Below, in pieces: positions 1 to 11,889 of a DNA stretch of 64,000 nt. The DNA lies in the NCBI GenBank assembly GCA_037903355.1, contig JBAJFE010000026.1, positions 7,192,001 to 7,256,000 on the forward strand, in the 5' to 3' direction. The translations under genes and the position numbers were made by a program. Each line of letters starts with the position of its first letter. Within the stretch, counting starts at the first letter, position 1. Below the pieces are notes generated by a model that saw nothing but the letters and a program-made list of their open reading frames with translations, was not told the DNA's origin and did not search any database. This DNA is from Trichuris trichiura. Lineage: Eukaryota > Nematoda > Enoplea > Trichinellida > Trichuridae.

Positions 1-45
1 GCGTTGTTAAGTTCCTCTATTTTTGCCTTACACTTCTTACTGTAG

Positions 46-1060
46 GCAATTCAAAGAGGAAATATGGATTGCGCCCAAATTCACGCAGAGAACGCCATTC
101 GAAAAAGGAGTGAAGCTTTGAACTACATGCGTATGAGCTCTCGAATTGACGCGGTGGCTGCTCGCGTTCAAACCGCGCATACAACGAAAAAGGTAACTCA
201 ATTTCGATTGAGCACTCTATTAAGCCTTTTTTGGCATTTTTCGATTATTTTCCATAATTGCAAGTTAACCATTGGTTACTATATCAAGTTCTACACGATT
301 GTTGAAACACAAAATCTTTTAGCATAAACTTACCGTACGCATTTCATACCCCTTCCCTCTTTCACACCTTTAATAGAAACGCGTGTTCACCTACGTCAAA
401 AATACCTTCGTTATTCACCTTCCCGCGCCATAGGTGACACCCGCTTAAGTCTGAAAGCTTATAAAGCGATAGTGACGTTGTACTAAGTGATGAATAGCCT
501 AACGCATAGTTTTAAAAAATACGTTGCCTTTTTAAGGTAACAAAATCGGTGGCTGGCGTAGTAAAGGCTATGGACTCGGCGATGCGTTCTATGAACTTGG
601 AAAAGGTTTGCCCGCAAGTTGCAATCGACTTAGCCAACAAGTTACAGTTACAGATTTCGCAATTGATGGATAAGTTCGAATCGGAATTTGCCAATTTGGA
701 CGTCCAGTCGGCAACGATGGAAAACGCCATGTCGGCTACGACAACGTTGAACACCCCTCAGGTGGAGGTCGACCGTTTGATGCAACAGGTTGCCGAAGAA
801 GCCGGGTAAGCTGGGGATACAAATATACAGCGCAATGCAAATCGGCCGGCAAATTTCGTACGAATGCGGTTTAAATTTCGCGGTTTCGTTTAGGTTAGAA
901 TTGAACATGCGCTTGCCCAGTGGTCAAACAAGTACGGTTGGCGTCTCGTCGCAAGCGTCCGCGGAGCAGGTTTGAAAAGTTCAAAGCATTTTTAAAAAAT
1001 TAATGTACGCTTATTTAGGACGAACTGTCGCAGCGTTTGGCCAAGCTGCGCCAGCTGTGA
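46..1060 (+). CDS. CHMP1: CHMP1/Did2/Vps46 ESCRT-III protein, 5' partial
   Basis: Exons read as 46-192, 537-605, 654-805, 894-969 and 1019-1060 (TGA 1058-1060); the 5' exon(s) lie before the window. The first visible exon is in frame from a TTACTGTAG acceptor. The 161 visible residues carry the helical core blocks of CHMP1 (HAENAIRKRSEALNYMRMSS, RIDAVAARVQTA, VVKAMDSAMRSMNLEK, then LMDKFE and NLDVQ). The C-terminal DELSQRLAKLRQL is a classic MIT-interacting motif that binds Vps4/spastin-type MIT domains. Family role: a late ESCRT-III subunit recruiting Vps4 in endosomal sorting and abscission. I call 606-653 a 48-nt intron: it is a multiple of three with no stop, but removing it restores collinearity with nematode and human CHMP1. 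Identification is firm; exon edges are inferred. Confidence 0.92.
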
Positions 1061-2663
1061 GACTCATCGACTCTCATCGAATCTTGGTACGAGTTGATGT
1101 TGACGTTTTTGAATTTTTTAAATTGCCGTCCGCAAGTTTAGGCAGAGCCGTCGCAACAGTATAAACTATGAAAGTGGTGAGATAAATATTTATGCAAATT
1201 TATCCAGTAATTCTACTTTGACATGGTTTTGAAGTTGCCACATCGCCTTCAATTACGAACGGTTTGTAACTTTTCCATTACAGCCTCACTTTCAAGCAAA
1301 ATGTTCGACCCTTTTTATTCCCTTGCACTAGCGAGATCGTAATACCATTTTGTTGCTGCAAAATTATTAGTTTTATCCTTTTTGCCATGTCCAGCAGCCA
1401 TTAAAATTCTATATACCCGTGTGTTTGCCCTCCATTCGTCTTTGTGACGGCCGAGATCGACAGAACGCACGATTCGATAGGTCAAAAGTTTGAAAAAAAT
1501 AACACTTGCTTAAATTAATAAGGAATTTTTTTTGTCAAATATAGAAGTAGAGCTTTTAGACGTCGATCGATTCTATCTTCAAAGGGGGGATGTAACAAAA
1601 TTTTGCGAATTTCAATTCGAACTTAACCATCAATTGTGAAACCATGTTACTTTCAACGCTGAACATAGGCACCGGCAGCATTAGAGAAGTTGTGTCCACC
1701 AGCACTATTATTAAATAAATTTTTTGCTAAGAGTTTTTCTCAATTGATGCGTAGGTAACTAGTTAATTCTTTGATCAATGGCCCGCCAATTTTGAACCGA
1801 CCTGCTGTAACGTTAACGCATTCTTTTATATGCTTTCACTGCGTGCTGACCGTACGCCAGTTAAGAGTGGCTACTTCAGAATTTACAGTCTTATGGAAAT
1901 TTATGGGTTTGCTCAGCTGCTTCCTTCGTTGACAAATGTTTAGCTCTCCCGAAGAAGACGTCCGCATTCTCGATCATCTATAATACTCGAAAATCGTCAT
2001 CGCCGCTTTCGCAACGACGTCTTGTAGTCATTTATTTCTTATCTTTGCTTGAAGCATCGTTCAGGTCCAATTGTAGATCGTACCTGCAATTCAATAGCGC
2101 CAAAGAAAATGTCAAGCAGCATTTTCAACTTGAAGAAAAGCATTTCGCAGCCGTCTTACGCGTTTAACATTTCAAACGCTCCCCGTAACGTTGAAGCGAC
2201 GCTGTGCGATTGGTCTAAGAGAATTTTGAAGTACGTCGGCCTTCGCTTCGCCGAGGTGTTATCTCTCTTGAAATTTGAATATTATAATTTTTAGTCTTTA
2301 CTTTTTAATGAGAGCATTCCTTTGTCGGTTGTTTGCATTGAAAATAGGACATATCAACAAGTAAAGGGCCGACGCGACCGTCCGGCCACTTTCGGTCCGT
2401 CCATTTGGAATGTTCTTTGTTCGTTAATTGAAAAGTAGAGCAATCCGAGCGCGAGTCGCCACCGCCGCTATTTGAAATAGGTTGAAGAGTGGCGGTGCGA
2501 ATATATTTTTAAAGTGCTGACGTACTTTATTTTTAAAACATCGTAGCTGTCATCAAAATTGATAAAAGCTGACCAATTCTTACAATATGGATAAAACGCG
2601 TAACATTGACTTACAGGGTTGACTAAAAGTATAGCATGCATAACATTATGTCCAAAGGTCGTA
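1061..2663. other. Intergenic, CHMP1 3' flank
   Basis: AT-rich sequence between the end of CHMP1 and the 3' end of the minus-strand gene at 2664. An 81-codon open frame at 2049-2294 (+) has no recognisable similarity and no clear splice partners; I do not call it a gene. I see no tRNA or repeat here. Confidence 0.4.
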
Positions 2664-3297
2664 TCAGCGTAGGCTCTCATCCCATCTAGCAACTTGGGCA
2701 ATATCGCCGATAATCTCGTTATTTATCGGTAATGGTTGGGGTAATAATTCGATAGCTTCCTCTTCTTCCAAAGATAGGTCGATGTCGATTGATTCAAGCA
2801 GCGGTTGAGGTTGTTCGTCCGCCAAGGTTGCCTTTTTTTGCGCGTTAAGCAAAACTTGCAGGATTTTAGGATTGCCTTCAGCAAACTGAGGCGGTGCAAT
2901 GATTTGCAGAACGAGCGGCATATCGCCTTGCTTCATTGATGCCGGTTCGATATTCTTTGTCCATTCGGGCAACCTGCTGTTGATGGACTGAAAAAGGTGG
3001 TCAACTTACTGTCAACAAAATGTGCACTATCGGCAACAAGCAACTAACCGCCATCACTTGATCGCCGTACTCGAGCAGAAGAATTACGCCGGCGAAAATA
3101 ACAATGACACCAGTAAGAATTGCAATACACCAAAAGCAGATACTTTCCATACGTGACTTCCGTGGTTCGTCATCAATCGGCGGCAAGTCGTTTTCAACAA
3201 ATTCAGGCTTCTGCAAAAGGGAAGCGATGGGAAAATAGAAATTCTTTAAATACCTTCATTCTTGTCCTACCAGCAAAGTATACGCTTTGCGCCCCAT
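2664..3297 (-). CDS. Unrecognised small membrane protein with two predicted helices
   Basis: Minus-strand gene model with exons 3297-3271 (ATG at 3297), 3210-3010 and 2987-2664, joined in phase 0 at CTG|GTAGGA, TTTTGCAG|AAG, ACA|GTAAGT and TTTTTCAG|TCC. It gives about 183 residues. An acidic N-terminus (DLPPIDDEP) is followed by a basic patch. Next comes a strong hydrophobic helix (CIAILTGVIVIFAGVILLL), then a second weaker one (VMAVSCLLPIVHILL). The hydrophilic C-terminal tail has an acidic cluster (DLSLEEEEAIELLPQ). I recognise no family. The short first exon is the weakest part; a different upstream exon is possible. The in-frame joins across two introns argue that it is coding. Confidence 0.5.
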
Positions 3298-5294
3298 CGT
3301 TACAACCGGCAGGCAGCTCGCCAAGTGTTCAGCTTGTACGCCAGCGCTTAAATAACCAATTTTGACCCATTCGGCTGATTTGCATGTTGGTTCATTTGCA
3401 TATTTCACTTGAGGCTAAAATTGGTAATTTGCCTATTTATATGTTGGGCGAGTTTCGAGTGGAAACTATTTCCCCGAAAGTGGTGCAAGCCCACAATTTA
3501 CCCTTGCGCCCACGCTGTTGTGGCCGTCGTGCGAACAAGCGATCCTTTGACCTATTGTCGGCGGGACGTCTTCTTTCGCGTTTAGACGGAGAACGATGGA
3601 ACGGCGTTGTCGGACGACGACGACGACGACTTTCGCTTTTTATGCATTTATACGTTTTTTTTTCGTGCGCCTCAGTAGTAACACCTTCGCGCTGGAGGAA
3701 GAAGCCGCCATTTGGCGCCAGCGTTCGCCAAGCTTCTTTGGAGCGAAGACTGTTTCACTTTAGGCGCACTTTCGAATTGCTTCGCTAGGCTTTGCGGAGC
3801 GCCTGGAACGTTGAGCCATTCGACGGAACGAGCGTCTGCTGATGAGACGTTGAAAGTCTGCAAATCCACGCTGTTTCAGAGGCGTCTCTTCTGGCTGGAA
3901 GCCAAAATCATACGTAAGCATTTGTCCGTGGGTGTTGCCCCCCTTGCGGTCGTTCGCCGCCATCAAACAGACTGCTGAGCAGTCGATTTTTCCTATATAT
4001 CATTGCTCGTATGAGCGTAAGCCTGAATGGGTGCCAAAGGTAAGGTCCTTCTGCCAATGCCTTCTATTTCAAGCTTGAATAGTTTTTCAAGACTGATTTA
4101 ACATGCGGCAGTTAGTAGCTTTAGCCTCCAGCTGACGTTGGGTGCATCCTTTCCAAGTTTTTTTGGAAATTCGATTTGTAGGCAGAAACTAGCTATGGGT
4201 TACCTGCTACTTTTTTCCAATTCCTCATAGCCAAGCAATACTCAGCAGTAGGATGCCTTAAGAGCTCCTTTTCTTTTCTTATTCTCTTTTGTTGTACCGT
4301 CAAGTCTGCTTTGCATTTTTTCCCTTCAATTCTAGTAAGGTGATACGTGTAAGAAGGCATTGAGCGCATTTGTCGTCTCCCCATTGTAGAGAAGAGAGAG
4401 CGAGATCAACCTGCAGGGTGAGTAGCTCTCTTTTGCTCATCGTGAGTGCAAGTCAAGCTTTCCAAGGCTGGCTTCAAAACTTCACGCAGTTCATCATGTC
4501 AGTGTTTGCTTGCTGATCGCGGCAGATTTTATACTTTTAAGAGTTCGTCGGTCGAACGCTCGCTCCTACTTTTTCCTATACTTTCTTAGAGTTAGGCTGC
4601 CGGCTGGACATCCCCGCATCGTTGTTCAACAGCCGGTACACGCGTTTGTGGTTCAAAGTGAAGAGCGGATGTTCGTTATTCCTTTCCGGGCGTTTACAAG
4701 CAGCTGTAGATCAAACGCCGAGGCGTAAGCATGACATGAAGTTCTGCTTGGCAAAAAAATTTTCTTGCCCCAAATTTTGCCTTTCTTCCTCGATCAGTCG
4801 AGGCTGTATGGACTTCTGCTATTTGGATAGCCATTAGGTCCTTCTCCCCGGCTCGGTTCGCCTCCTTGCAGCAGTTCCCACAAGTGAATAGCGACTTTTT
4901 TTTCTGACCGTTAGCATGACAGCATCGCGTCGACGAATACCCCACGGCTAGCATGCCTAACCAGCTGACATTGTCATCTGTTCTTTCTGACGTTCAGGTT
5001 CGACAAAAATACTGTAGTGAAGTGTTAATATCGCCTAGTTGCGAGCGCGGGTGCGTGCTTTTCTGTTTGTCGTAGCCATTTCGAGGTCGGTTCGTTGCGG
5101 CTGCCAATTACAAATGCCCAGCGGCGGGTCAGGTTGACCGCGCGACGTCAATCTAGTATTATTTTAGCGTCGCTGTTACACTACTGATGATGATTGCTCC
5201 TCTCCACGGTCGATCTCGATCGGTGGACATTATTGCAAATTGACCGAAGCCGCTGCCGGCGCCGCCGTTGTCCAGCCGACGAAGTGGGTGTCCA
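3298..5294. other. Intergenic / possible promoter region between divergent genes
   Basis: Region between the divergent minus-strand gene (start 3297) and the Quaking-type gene (start 5295). It has a GC-rich stretch with a (GAC)n run near 3616-3632 and overlapping open frames on both strands at 3384-3978, none with recognisable protein similarity. A 63-codon minus frame at 4193-4384, rich in Lys/Arg, could be a small exon, but I cannot link it to anything. The distal part probably contains 5' UTR and promoter of the downstream gene (inference). Confidence 0.3.
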
Positions 5295-8200
5295 ATGACC
5301 GGCGGCAACGGAACCAACTTGGACGGTGCCGTTTTGCCTACGCCCGACTCGGAATCGACGGTTGTCTCTCTCGGAGGGCCCTCGGATGGCCGATTGGTGG
5401 CAACGCCAAATGGCAAGCAACCGTCGCATACGGTTGAATACTTGGCTCAGCTCCTTAAGGACAAGAAGCAGTTGGTCGCTTTTGCCCATATTTTTGCCCA
5501 CGTCGATCGCCTAGTCGATGAAGGTGAGGAGGCTCTTTTTCCCCTAAGGGCGATGAATCATCATGGGCGCCCATATTGGCCGGCGGTGGCGCAGCTGTTT
5601 TAAAAGTGCTAACTCTATAGTTGGTTCCGTCGTCTGGCAGTATATCCGCGCGTTTTTGCGCCGTAGCGGAATTTTTTTTTGTTTGCAGAAATAAACAAAG
5701 TACGCGCTTCGCTGTTCACAATCGAGTGCAACCGGGAAGCGTTGGTGCTTCCCGAGCCCGAGGGTTCCGTGGTTACGCTGCAGGAGAAAGTATACGTGCC
5801 GGTGCAAGAATATCCCGAAGTAAGAAAGCGAAAGCTATCAGCCGACTTCATTAGCTCTCTTCATGACGTCTAGTAACGCTTTGCGCGTTAATTTTTTTTC
5901 TCCGCCTCTTTTCAGTTCAATTTTGTCGGACGCATACTGGGCCCTCGAGGCATGACGGCCAAACAGCTGGAACACGAGACCGGTTGTAAAATTATGGTAC
6001 GCGGCAAAGGTTCCATGAGGGATAAGAACAAGGTTGGAAGCGATTTGAAATTTTTCCCCTCTTTTTTTTCAATCTTTCTTTTTGTAATCTTAGGAGGATC
6101 AGAATCGAGGCAAACCCAACTGGGAGCACCTGAACGACGATCTGCACGTTCTAATCCAATGCGAGGAGACGGCCAATCGAGCAGCCGTCAAGATTCGAAG
6201 GGCTGTCGAAGAGGTCAAACGCCTGCTCGTGCCAGCGGTAAGTAGCGAAGGTGTCTTTGGCCAACTTTTCCCTTCCTATAACAACGAAGTGGGTGACCGG
6301 GCGCCTGTTTTTGCTTGATTGATATCTTGCACGGCACCGCTGACCTTCACTTTGTCAAATATCCCGTTGCCTTTTGACAAGAGATGGATTGATTGGCGTC
6401 GCTGTCAAAGTTGGTAGCGCGAGTCCAAATGGTCACTGGTTAAAACGGTCCAAAACGGCAACAACAGTTGGTGCCGCAAAAGTTGACGGCTGCCGTTGTT
6501 GGTCAGCCAGCCACCGTCTCTCTCTCTCTCTATGTGCCAGCTGACAGCAGTTGGAATCGACAATTGCTTATTTGACAACGTGCGCGCCGCGTATAATATC
6601 GCATCCTGAAAGTTTTACTCCGCTAGGGTCCATCGAACGCCAACTGTTGATGCTGCTGCTGGCGGGAAAAATGGTTGAACATTTTTGAGCCCTAACTGCA
6701 CGCATCACTCCGCTCACATTCATATTTGTTTCTTCTTTTTATTTCTTCATCATTAATCTCGCTGCGCCGTTACCTCCGTCCGTCTAAAGCGGCATCTTTC
6801 TCTCTGCTTTGCTTTTCGCACAGACTTTCTAATAGGAGGAGGCTTATTGGAATAAGAGCAGCAGATGTCAGCGTAAACCAGTCGTTCATTTCTTTGCTTG
6901 ACTTACCTCGACGTGCCACCGATTCTGCCAGCCAGTCGTGTTCTCTCTCTATATGCTTGTGATCTATGCGCGCATTGCGGTGTCTGTCGTTGGAACGCGC
7001 GTGCGCGCGCGCGCAACTGCCTCCCTAACGCGTGCTGCTTTATAATAGAGACGCAAAACTTGTTGTCGTCGTCGAAGCTTCATGCGACCGACCACTCTAT
7101 CTGTCGGTCTCTGTCTGGTTGCATATTTTCTTAGGCACGCGCGACCTGCTCAACAAGTTAAGGGACAACTACTAGCGGTTGTGTCCGCATTAGCCAAATG
7201 CCAACGCTGAAAATGTAATGCTTCGCTGGTTGTATGTTAATTCGACCTGCGAGCTGAATTTCCCTTTTTTCGTACAACGTAAAATGACGTTAGGTAGTGG
7301 AAGAATGCGGAACATATATATTCATTGGCAGAAGTCGCTTAGTCAAGTAAATAACGCGCGTGCGCGCGGGAGACCCACGTGATTGCCCAAAGGATGCGCG
7401 GCGACATCACTATATATATACATGTTCGTTGATGCACTAAGTGGAAATGTCCCCAGGTGGCAATTGAAATGTTTTGGTAAACGTTGCACCATTTTGGTAT
7501 CGACATGACCGGTTGTGTACGGTAGAAAAGGTCACTTTAAGTGCGGTTATACGGCTGTTTTTGCCCCGAGGTCGTCTCTTCCTTTGGGATTGACTGCTCT
7601 GCCACTTGTTAGGTCGCATTCCACGTAGACGTCTACGATAGACGTTTAACGCAGCTGCGTTGCGTTCTTTCCTGCCAACTGTACACTCGATAGTAGCAGC
7701 AGCTCACTTTTTGTCGAAATCGTTTTTCCTGCTTTGCCAATTCGAAAAGAGCACACGTTAGGCGGCTGCTGCTGCTGCTGTTGGGCGCATACTAGGAAAC
7801 GTCGCTTGAGAGTTTCGAGTGCATCGGACCAATTTTGCATATCTACGAGTTGACAAGCACAGATTCTTTGTTTGCCTGCTCGTAGATTAGTTTTCCCATC
7901 GACAAATCCAACGGCTCATCTTTGTTGTTCCACCGCGAAAAGTTTATTGCTTGGAGATAGCCGCTTTTTGCATTCCCGCCAAGAGTGGATTGCCATTCTG
8001 ACTATTCCCTTCGTTAGTAAACTTTTCGCGGATAATTTTGTTTTTCTCAATGCTGTTTTGAGTTTCTTTCTCCGCTGCGAGATGTAGGTCCCTTTTTGAC
8101 ATGGCAAATAATGGTGAATAGAGAGGCGGGTAGCCGACATGCGTCAGTATACCACTCAGCTTGTTCGTATTGTCTTGCCGCGCTCTCCTGCCAAAGCCTC

Positions 8201-11200
8201 TCATTGCAGTACGTTTTCCATTAAAGACGAGTACAAAGTCTGCCATTTCGATTTGCTCAGCGACAGCGGAATAGGATGTCCGTTAGCCTTCCAAGAAGGA
8301 AAGATTTTAGTCAAAGCCACGGTGGAAGTTTCTTAACTATGATTGTCTTCTGGCAAGAGACAGTTCAAGTCATGCCGGCTGTTGCGTCCAAGTTTGCCGT
8401 TTTTGGTAATGTTGTAAGCCGGAGATGAACTTCCGCTCACTTCGTCGGAAATTTCTTGATATGCAAATTAAGTAGGATAATTATAAACTATTTTCGCGTT
8501 GAAAAATGGTTTTTCCCACAAACTAAAAGCAGTTTCGAAAAAGACTGTACGGACGGCATAGTCGTCCGCTCATCGTCGGCGGGAAGGTCGTTCTCGCGTA
8601 GTAGAACTTTGCCATGGTTCCTCCACCTGCGGATTTTTGCTGGAAAAGTGTTGATCTTTTTTTTCTGGAACGCTTGGAACGCCGGCAAGCGAATGTGCCC
8701 GTTAAAACCATCTCGCTTTGAGCCGATTCTTGAAAGTGTTTGTTTTCTATGGGCCCCTTAAAAATTGACGTCTTTTTAAAAACTCCGCCAGCGGCATGTT
8801 TAGCGTTAGACGCTGCTGAGCCATCCGTTGGAAAGTAGGAGTTGGTATGCTGCCTATGTCTGCCTTAGCGAAAACTATAACGTCACGAAATGAATAATTG
8901 ACAAGTTTTGCGCAAAAAATGCTTTGCTTATTAAGTTTGTACGATTTAAGTAGGTGTCGCTACAGTCGCTTTGCTCATTTATTCCCATTTTCGTTCACCT
9001 TTGGTTCAGCTGTCAAGCGGCGCCGAATATAGCGAGATGAGGTCTTCTTTTTCCTTTCTTCATATTTTACGCCAACTAGAACTGGCTGAAGCCCGCGGCG
9101 TTTCATTTCACAATTCATTGTCATGTCTTGTTGCTCTTTGTCAGAAGCGAATGTTAACTTGTCACATGGGATGCGTAGCCTCAGGGTTACAGATTCATCT
9201 CGTTCATCATCGGTGGGCGAGGCTGCGAGACGCTATCTGTCAAATTCTTTTCCCATTTTGGATAGCGCGCTCGTCGGAAAGAAATTGTCTCTCTCTCTCT
9301 CTCTCTCCATCGTCGTGCTGATTAATTTTTTTAAAAATGCATGGAATGCTGCCTGGTAATCGAGAAGTTCATTTCAATATCTTTCAGCGTTACATAGTAG
9401 GCCAGTTTACTATTGCATAAACTGAGTAAACGAATCCAATGAACCCTAGCCGAAATGGGTGACCTACAAGGGCTTATGTGAAACTATAAGGCAGAGGAGA
9501 ATTAATTATTTAAGTTTTTCATTAGAAAGCCGCGTAACAACTAAGCACGCATCGCTTTTAAGACTTCAACTTTGCAACGGCAAAGATTATTAGTACCCTT
9601 TCGGAAAATAGTTTACTCGGTTGCTAATTTTTCAGCTGAAGTACAGTTCCAGTATTTTTAATTATGCTCACGACATGTGGTCAAGAACAATAGTTTTTTA
9701 TGGCTAATTAGCGATAAATGTTAATAATAACGTCGCGCTTACCGTATACAGGATAATCAAGTACGAACATTTTTAAGGAGATATGCTAATAATCGCTTCC
9801 GCTCAATTTGGCAGAGTAACTTTCCGCAACGGTCTTTGAAGCTTGACAAAGTTTTTTTAAATTCATCTCGGAGCTCTCCATTGTGCAGCGATTTGCCTAA
9901 ACTAATTGCTGTTCGTTTTTAGCCTGACGGAGAAGACGAGCTTAAAAGAAAACAACTGATGGAACTGGCCATCATCAACGGAACCTATCGTCCGGCAAAC
10001 CAGAACAAAGTCGCCATTCGTAAAATTTTGCATTTCTCTCTCTCTCCCTCTGCCGTCGTTTAGCTCAATTTTTTTGTATGCTTTTTAGAGGCGCCGCGAC
10101 TTTTGAACTCTGTAGCTTTGACGTCGCCTTTGCGCGCTTCTCCTTTGGGCGCTTCCATCATCCTCTCACCTACAAGGATTTCGACCGCCAGCGCTCCGCA
10201 CGGTCAACTCGCCTCTGTTTCTTCTTTGATAGGCGGTTCTGCTACCGATATGTCTGCTGCAGCAGCTGCTGCTGCCGCGGGACTTCTATACAAGTACGTT
10301 CGCTCGTTCCTTCGTCCATCTGTAAATCAAGCCGCATTTTTTAACCCACGCAAGCATATATATTAGCTAGAAAATTATTTGCCGCTGCAAATAAGGATGT
10401 TTAAAATTTTTATTACTCAAGATTCGGGCTTCGTCGCTTGGTGCAGGTAGCGGAGAGCACGCAACAAAGCATAGTCGGTTTCTTTACGTTACCGGCTAAA
10501 AGCCGCATAAGATGCGCGCGCTGCTACCGAAGGAGGAAACTAGATTTGCTTTCTTCGGGCTTTAAGTAACCCACTTTTGCGAGCAGTACGCGCGTAAATA
10601 TGCCATTGGAACTTTTGGATTTATTTCAAGGCAACAATGGTTGAATATAGTTGGTAGTAAATAAGGCTAGCAGGGAACACTAATTGACCATTGCAATAGT
10701 TCTTGTCAGTTTCTTAGGATGAAACGTAGGTCAGCGATAAATTCTAAATGCAGCCTAAAGGCACATGTCGTATCTGCATTGTTCTTTTCCTGTTATTAAT
10801 GATCTTGTTTTGCCTGCTATAAACTAGTACGTATAAAATACGGCTTACTTGAAGCCTGAGTAATCATAATAGCTTATAAAGGCTCACCTTGACGCTTCAA
10901 GTCATAATTAATAATTCTGCTTGATATTGGCATCTGTAACTTTATGCCGAAGCCTTAAAAGTGAAAAGATAGTATTCCAATAGTTTGTATTTTTTAAAGC
11001 CTATTTCCTTGCGAAGATAGGTTAACGCCTTGATGAGCTGTCCGCAAGAGCCATAAAAGCTTTTTGTAAGTAACTTTTGTCTTGTTTGAATAATGGATGA
11101 AGTTGTTTTTTAGCCCACTCGATCCAACATTAGCCGCCGCCGCTGCCGCGGGATATCCATACGCTGCACTGGCGCCACCAATTCTGCCAGCCGACTTTGC

Positions 11201-11889
11201 CGCCTTTGGGCAACAAGCTGCTGGTCAGTTGCTCGCTTAGGCAGATGTGCTCAAAAAAAAAGCGTTACACACCTTTCTAGTCAGCATCTTTTTGCACATC
11301 TTTAATGTGCCAAAGTGTTTTTTCTCTTCTTCTCAACTCCTATCCTTTCGCTACTAACTAACGCAGTGCTATCGTTGCTTTTGATAGGATTTTTTTTTTG
11401 ACGCGATAAGTTCGAGATTGTTTTACAAGAGAAGACGCTAGGCAAATTTTACGTTTGCGTTCGTCCGTTGTTTCGTTTCGGTTTTACTGCCGTTATACGC
11501 CACGTATTATTTATGTTTGATTCAGTTTTCTTTCCTCTGCGACGACAGCCTATTTCCTTCTGTTTTACTTACCCTCTTGCCGCCACACGTGGAAAGCGAT
11601 GTTCCAGTTGCTCTTTTGTGCAGTAAGCGTCCCTTGTATGTTGACGACGCGCCAAAAAAAATAAGCTTGAGAAATTACTGCCTCCGTTGTTTATTTTGCT
11701 TAATTTTAAACTTATACGCATTTTTTGGACGCTCCTCAAAAGGCTTTGCTTGTCAACGTTTGCTCTATTCCGCTTAATTGTCATATATTTTTTTCTTGCG
11801 TAGGTGTTATTCTGAATCACCGAAGAAGCGCCGGAATGGCGAGAGACCATCCCTATAAAAGGTCTTCGCTCAATTCGCCTCATGCGTGA
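5295..11889 (+). CDS. QKI: Quaking/HOW-type STAR-family KH RNA-binding protein
   Basis: Eight exons: 5295-5523, 5689-5819, 5916-6032, 6094-6237, 9923-10019, 10089-10293, 11114-11223 and 11804-11889; 372 residues, all phases consistent. QUA1 dimerisation helix about 47-95 ([14 protein letters not shown], then RLVDEEINKV). KH domain about 117-205 with the GXXG loop in [14 protein letters not shown] and the highly conserved [16 protein letters not shown]2 about 208-240 ([20 protein letters not shown]). An Ala/Pro-rich linker follows. The C-terminus has RDHPYKR, resembling the HPYQR end of nuclear QKI-5 isoforms. Family role: binds ACUAAY-type sites and controls splicing, stability and localisation of mRNAs, especially in muscle and glia. 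The 3.7 kb intron 4 separates KH from QUA2. Alternative last exons, common in this family, could exist downstream but I cannot see them. Confidence 0.93.
6238..9922 (+). other. Large intron of the Quaking-type gene
   Basis: 3.7 kb intron bounded by GCG|GTAAGT and GTTTTTAG|CCT. It holds (CT)n runs near 6512-6530 and 9286-9308 and an alternating purine-pyrimidine GCGC tract near 7000-7014. I see no coding exon or transposon in it. Confidence 0.6.
11353..11362 (+). promoter_or_regulatory. Candidate STAR/Quaking response element (ACTAACTAAC)
   Basis: ACTAACTAAC lies in the last intron of the Quaking-type gene, 442 nt before its final exon. Known Quaking sites are a core ACUAAY plus a nearby UAAY half-site; both are present here as a fused pair. 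Autoregulation of terminal-exon choice is an inference. Confidence 0.35.

Noticed and set aside
3384..3978. Overlapping GC-rich frames on both strands
   Set aside because: No similarity, no splice logic, compositional effect of a GC-rich region.
5181..5501. 106-codon minus-strand frame
   Set aside because: Antisense of the Quaking-type first exon.
11569..11883. 104-codon minus-strand frame
   Set aside because: Overlaps the last Quaking exon in antisense and has no domain.
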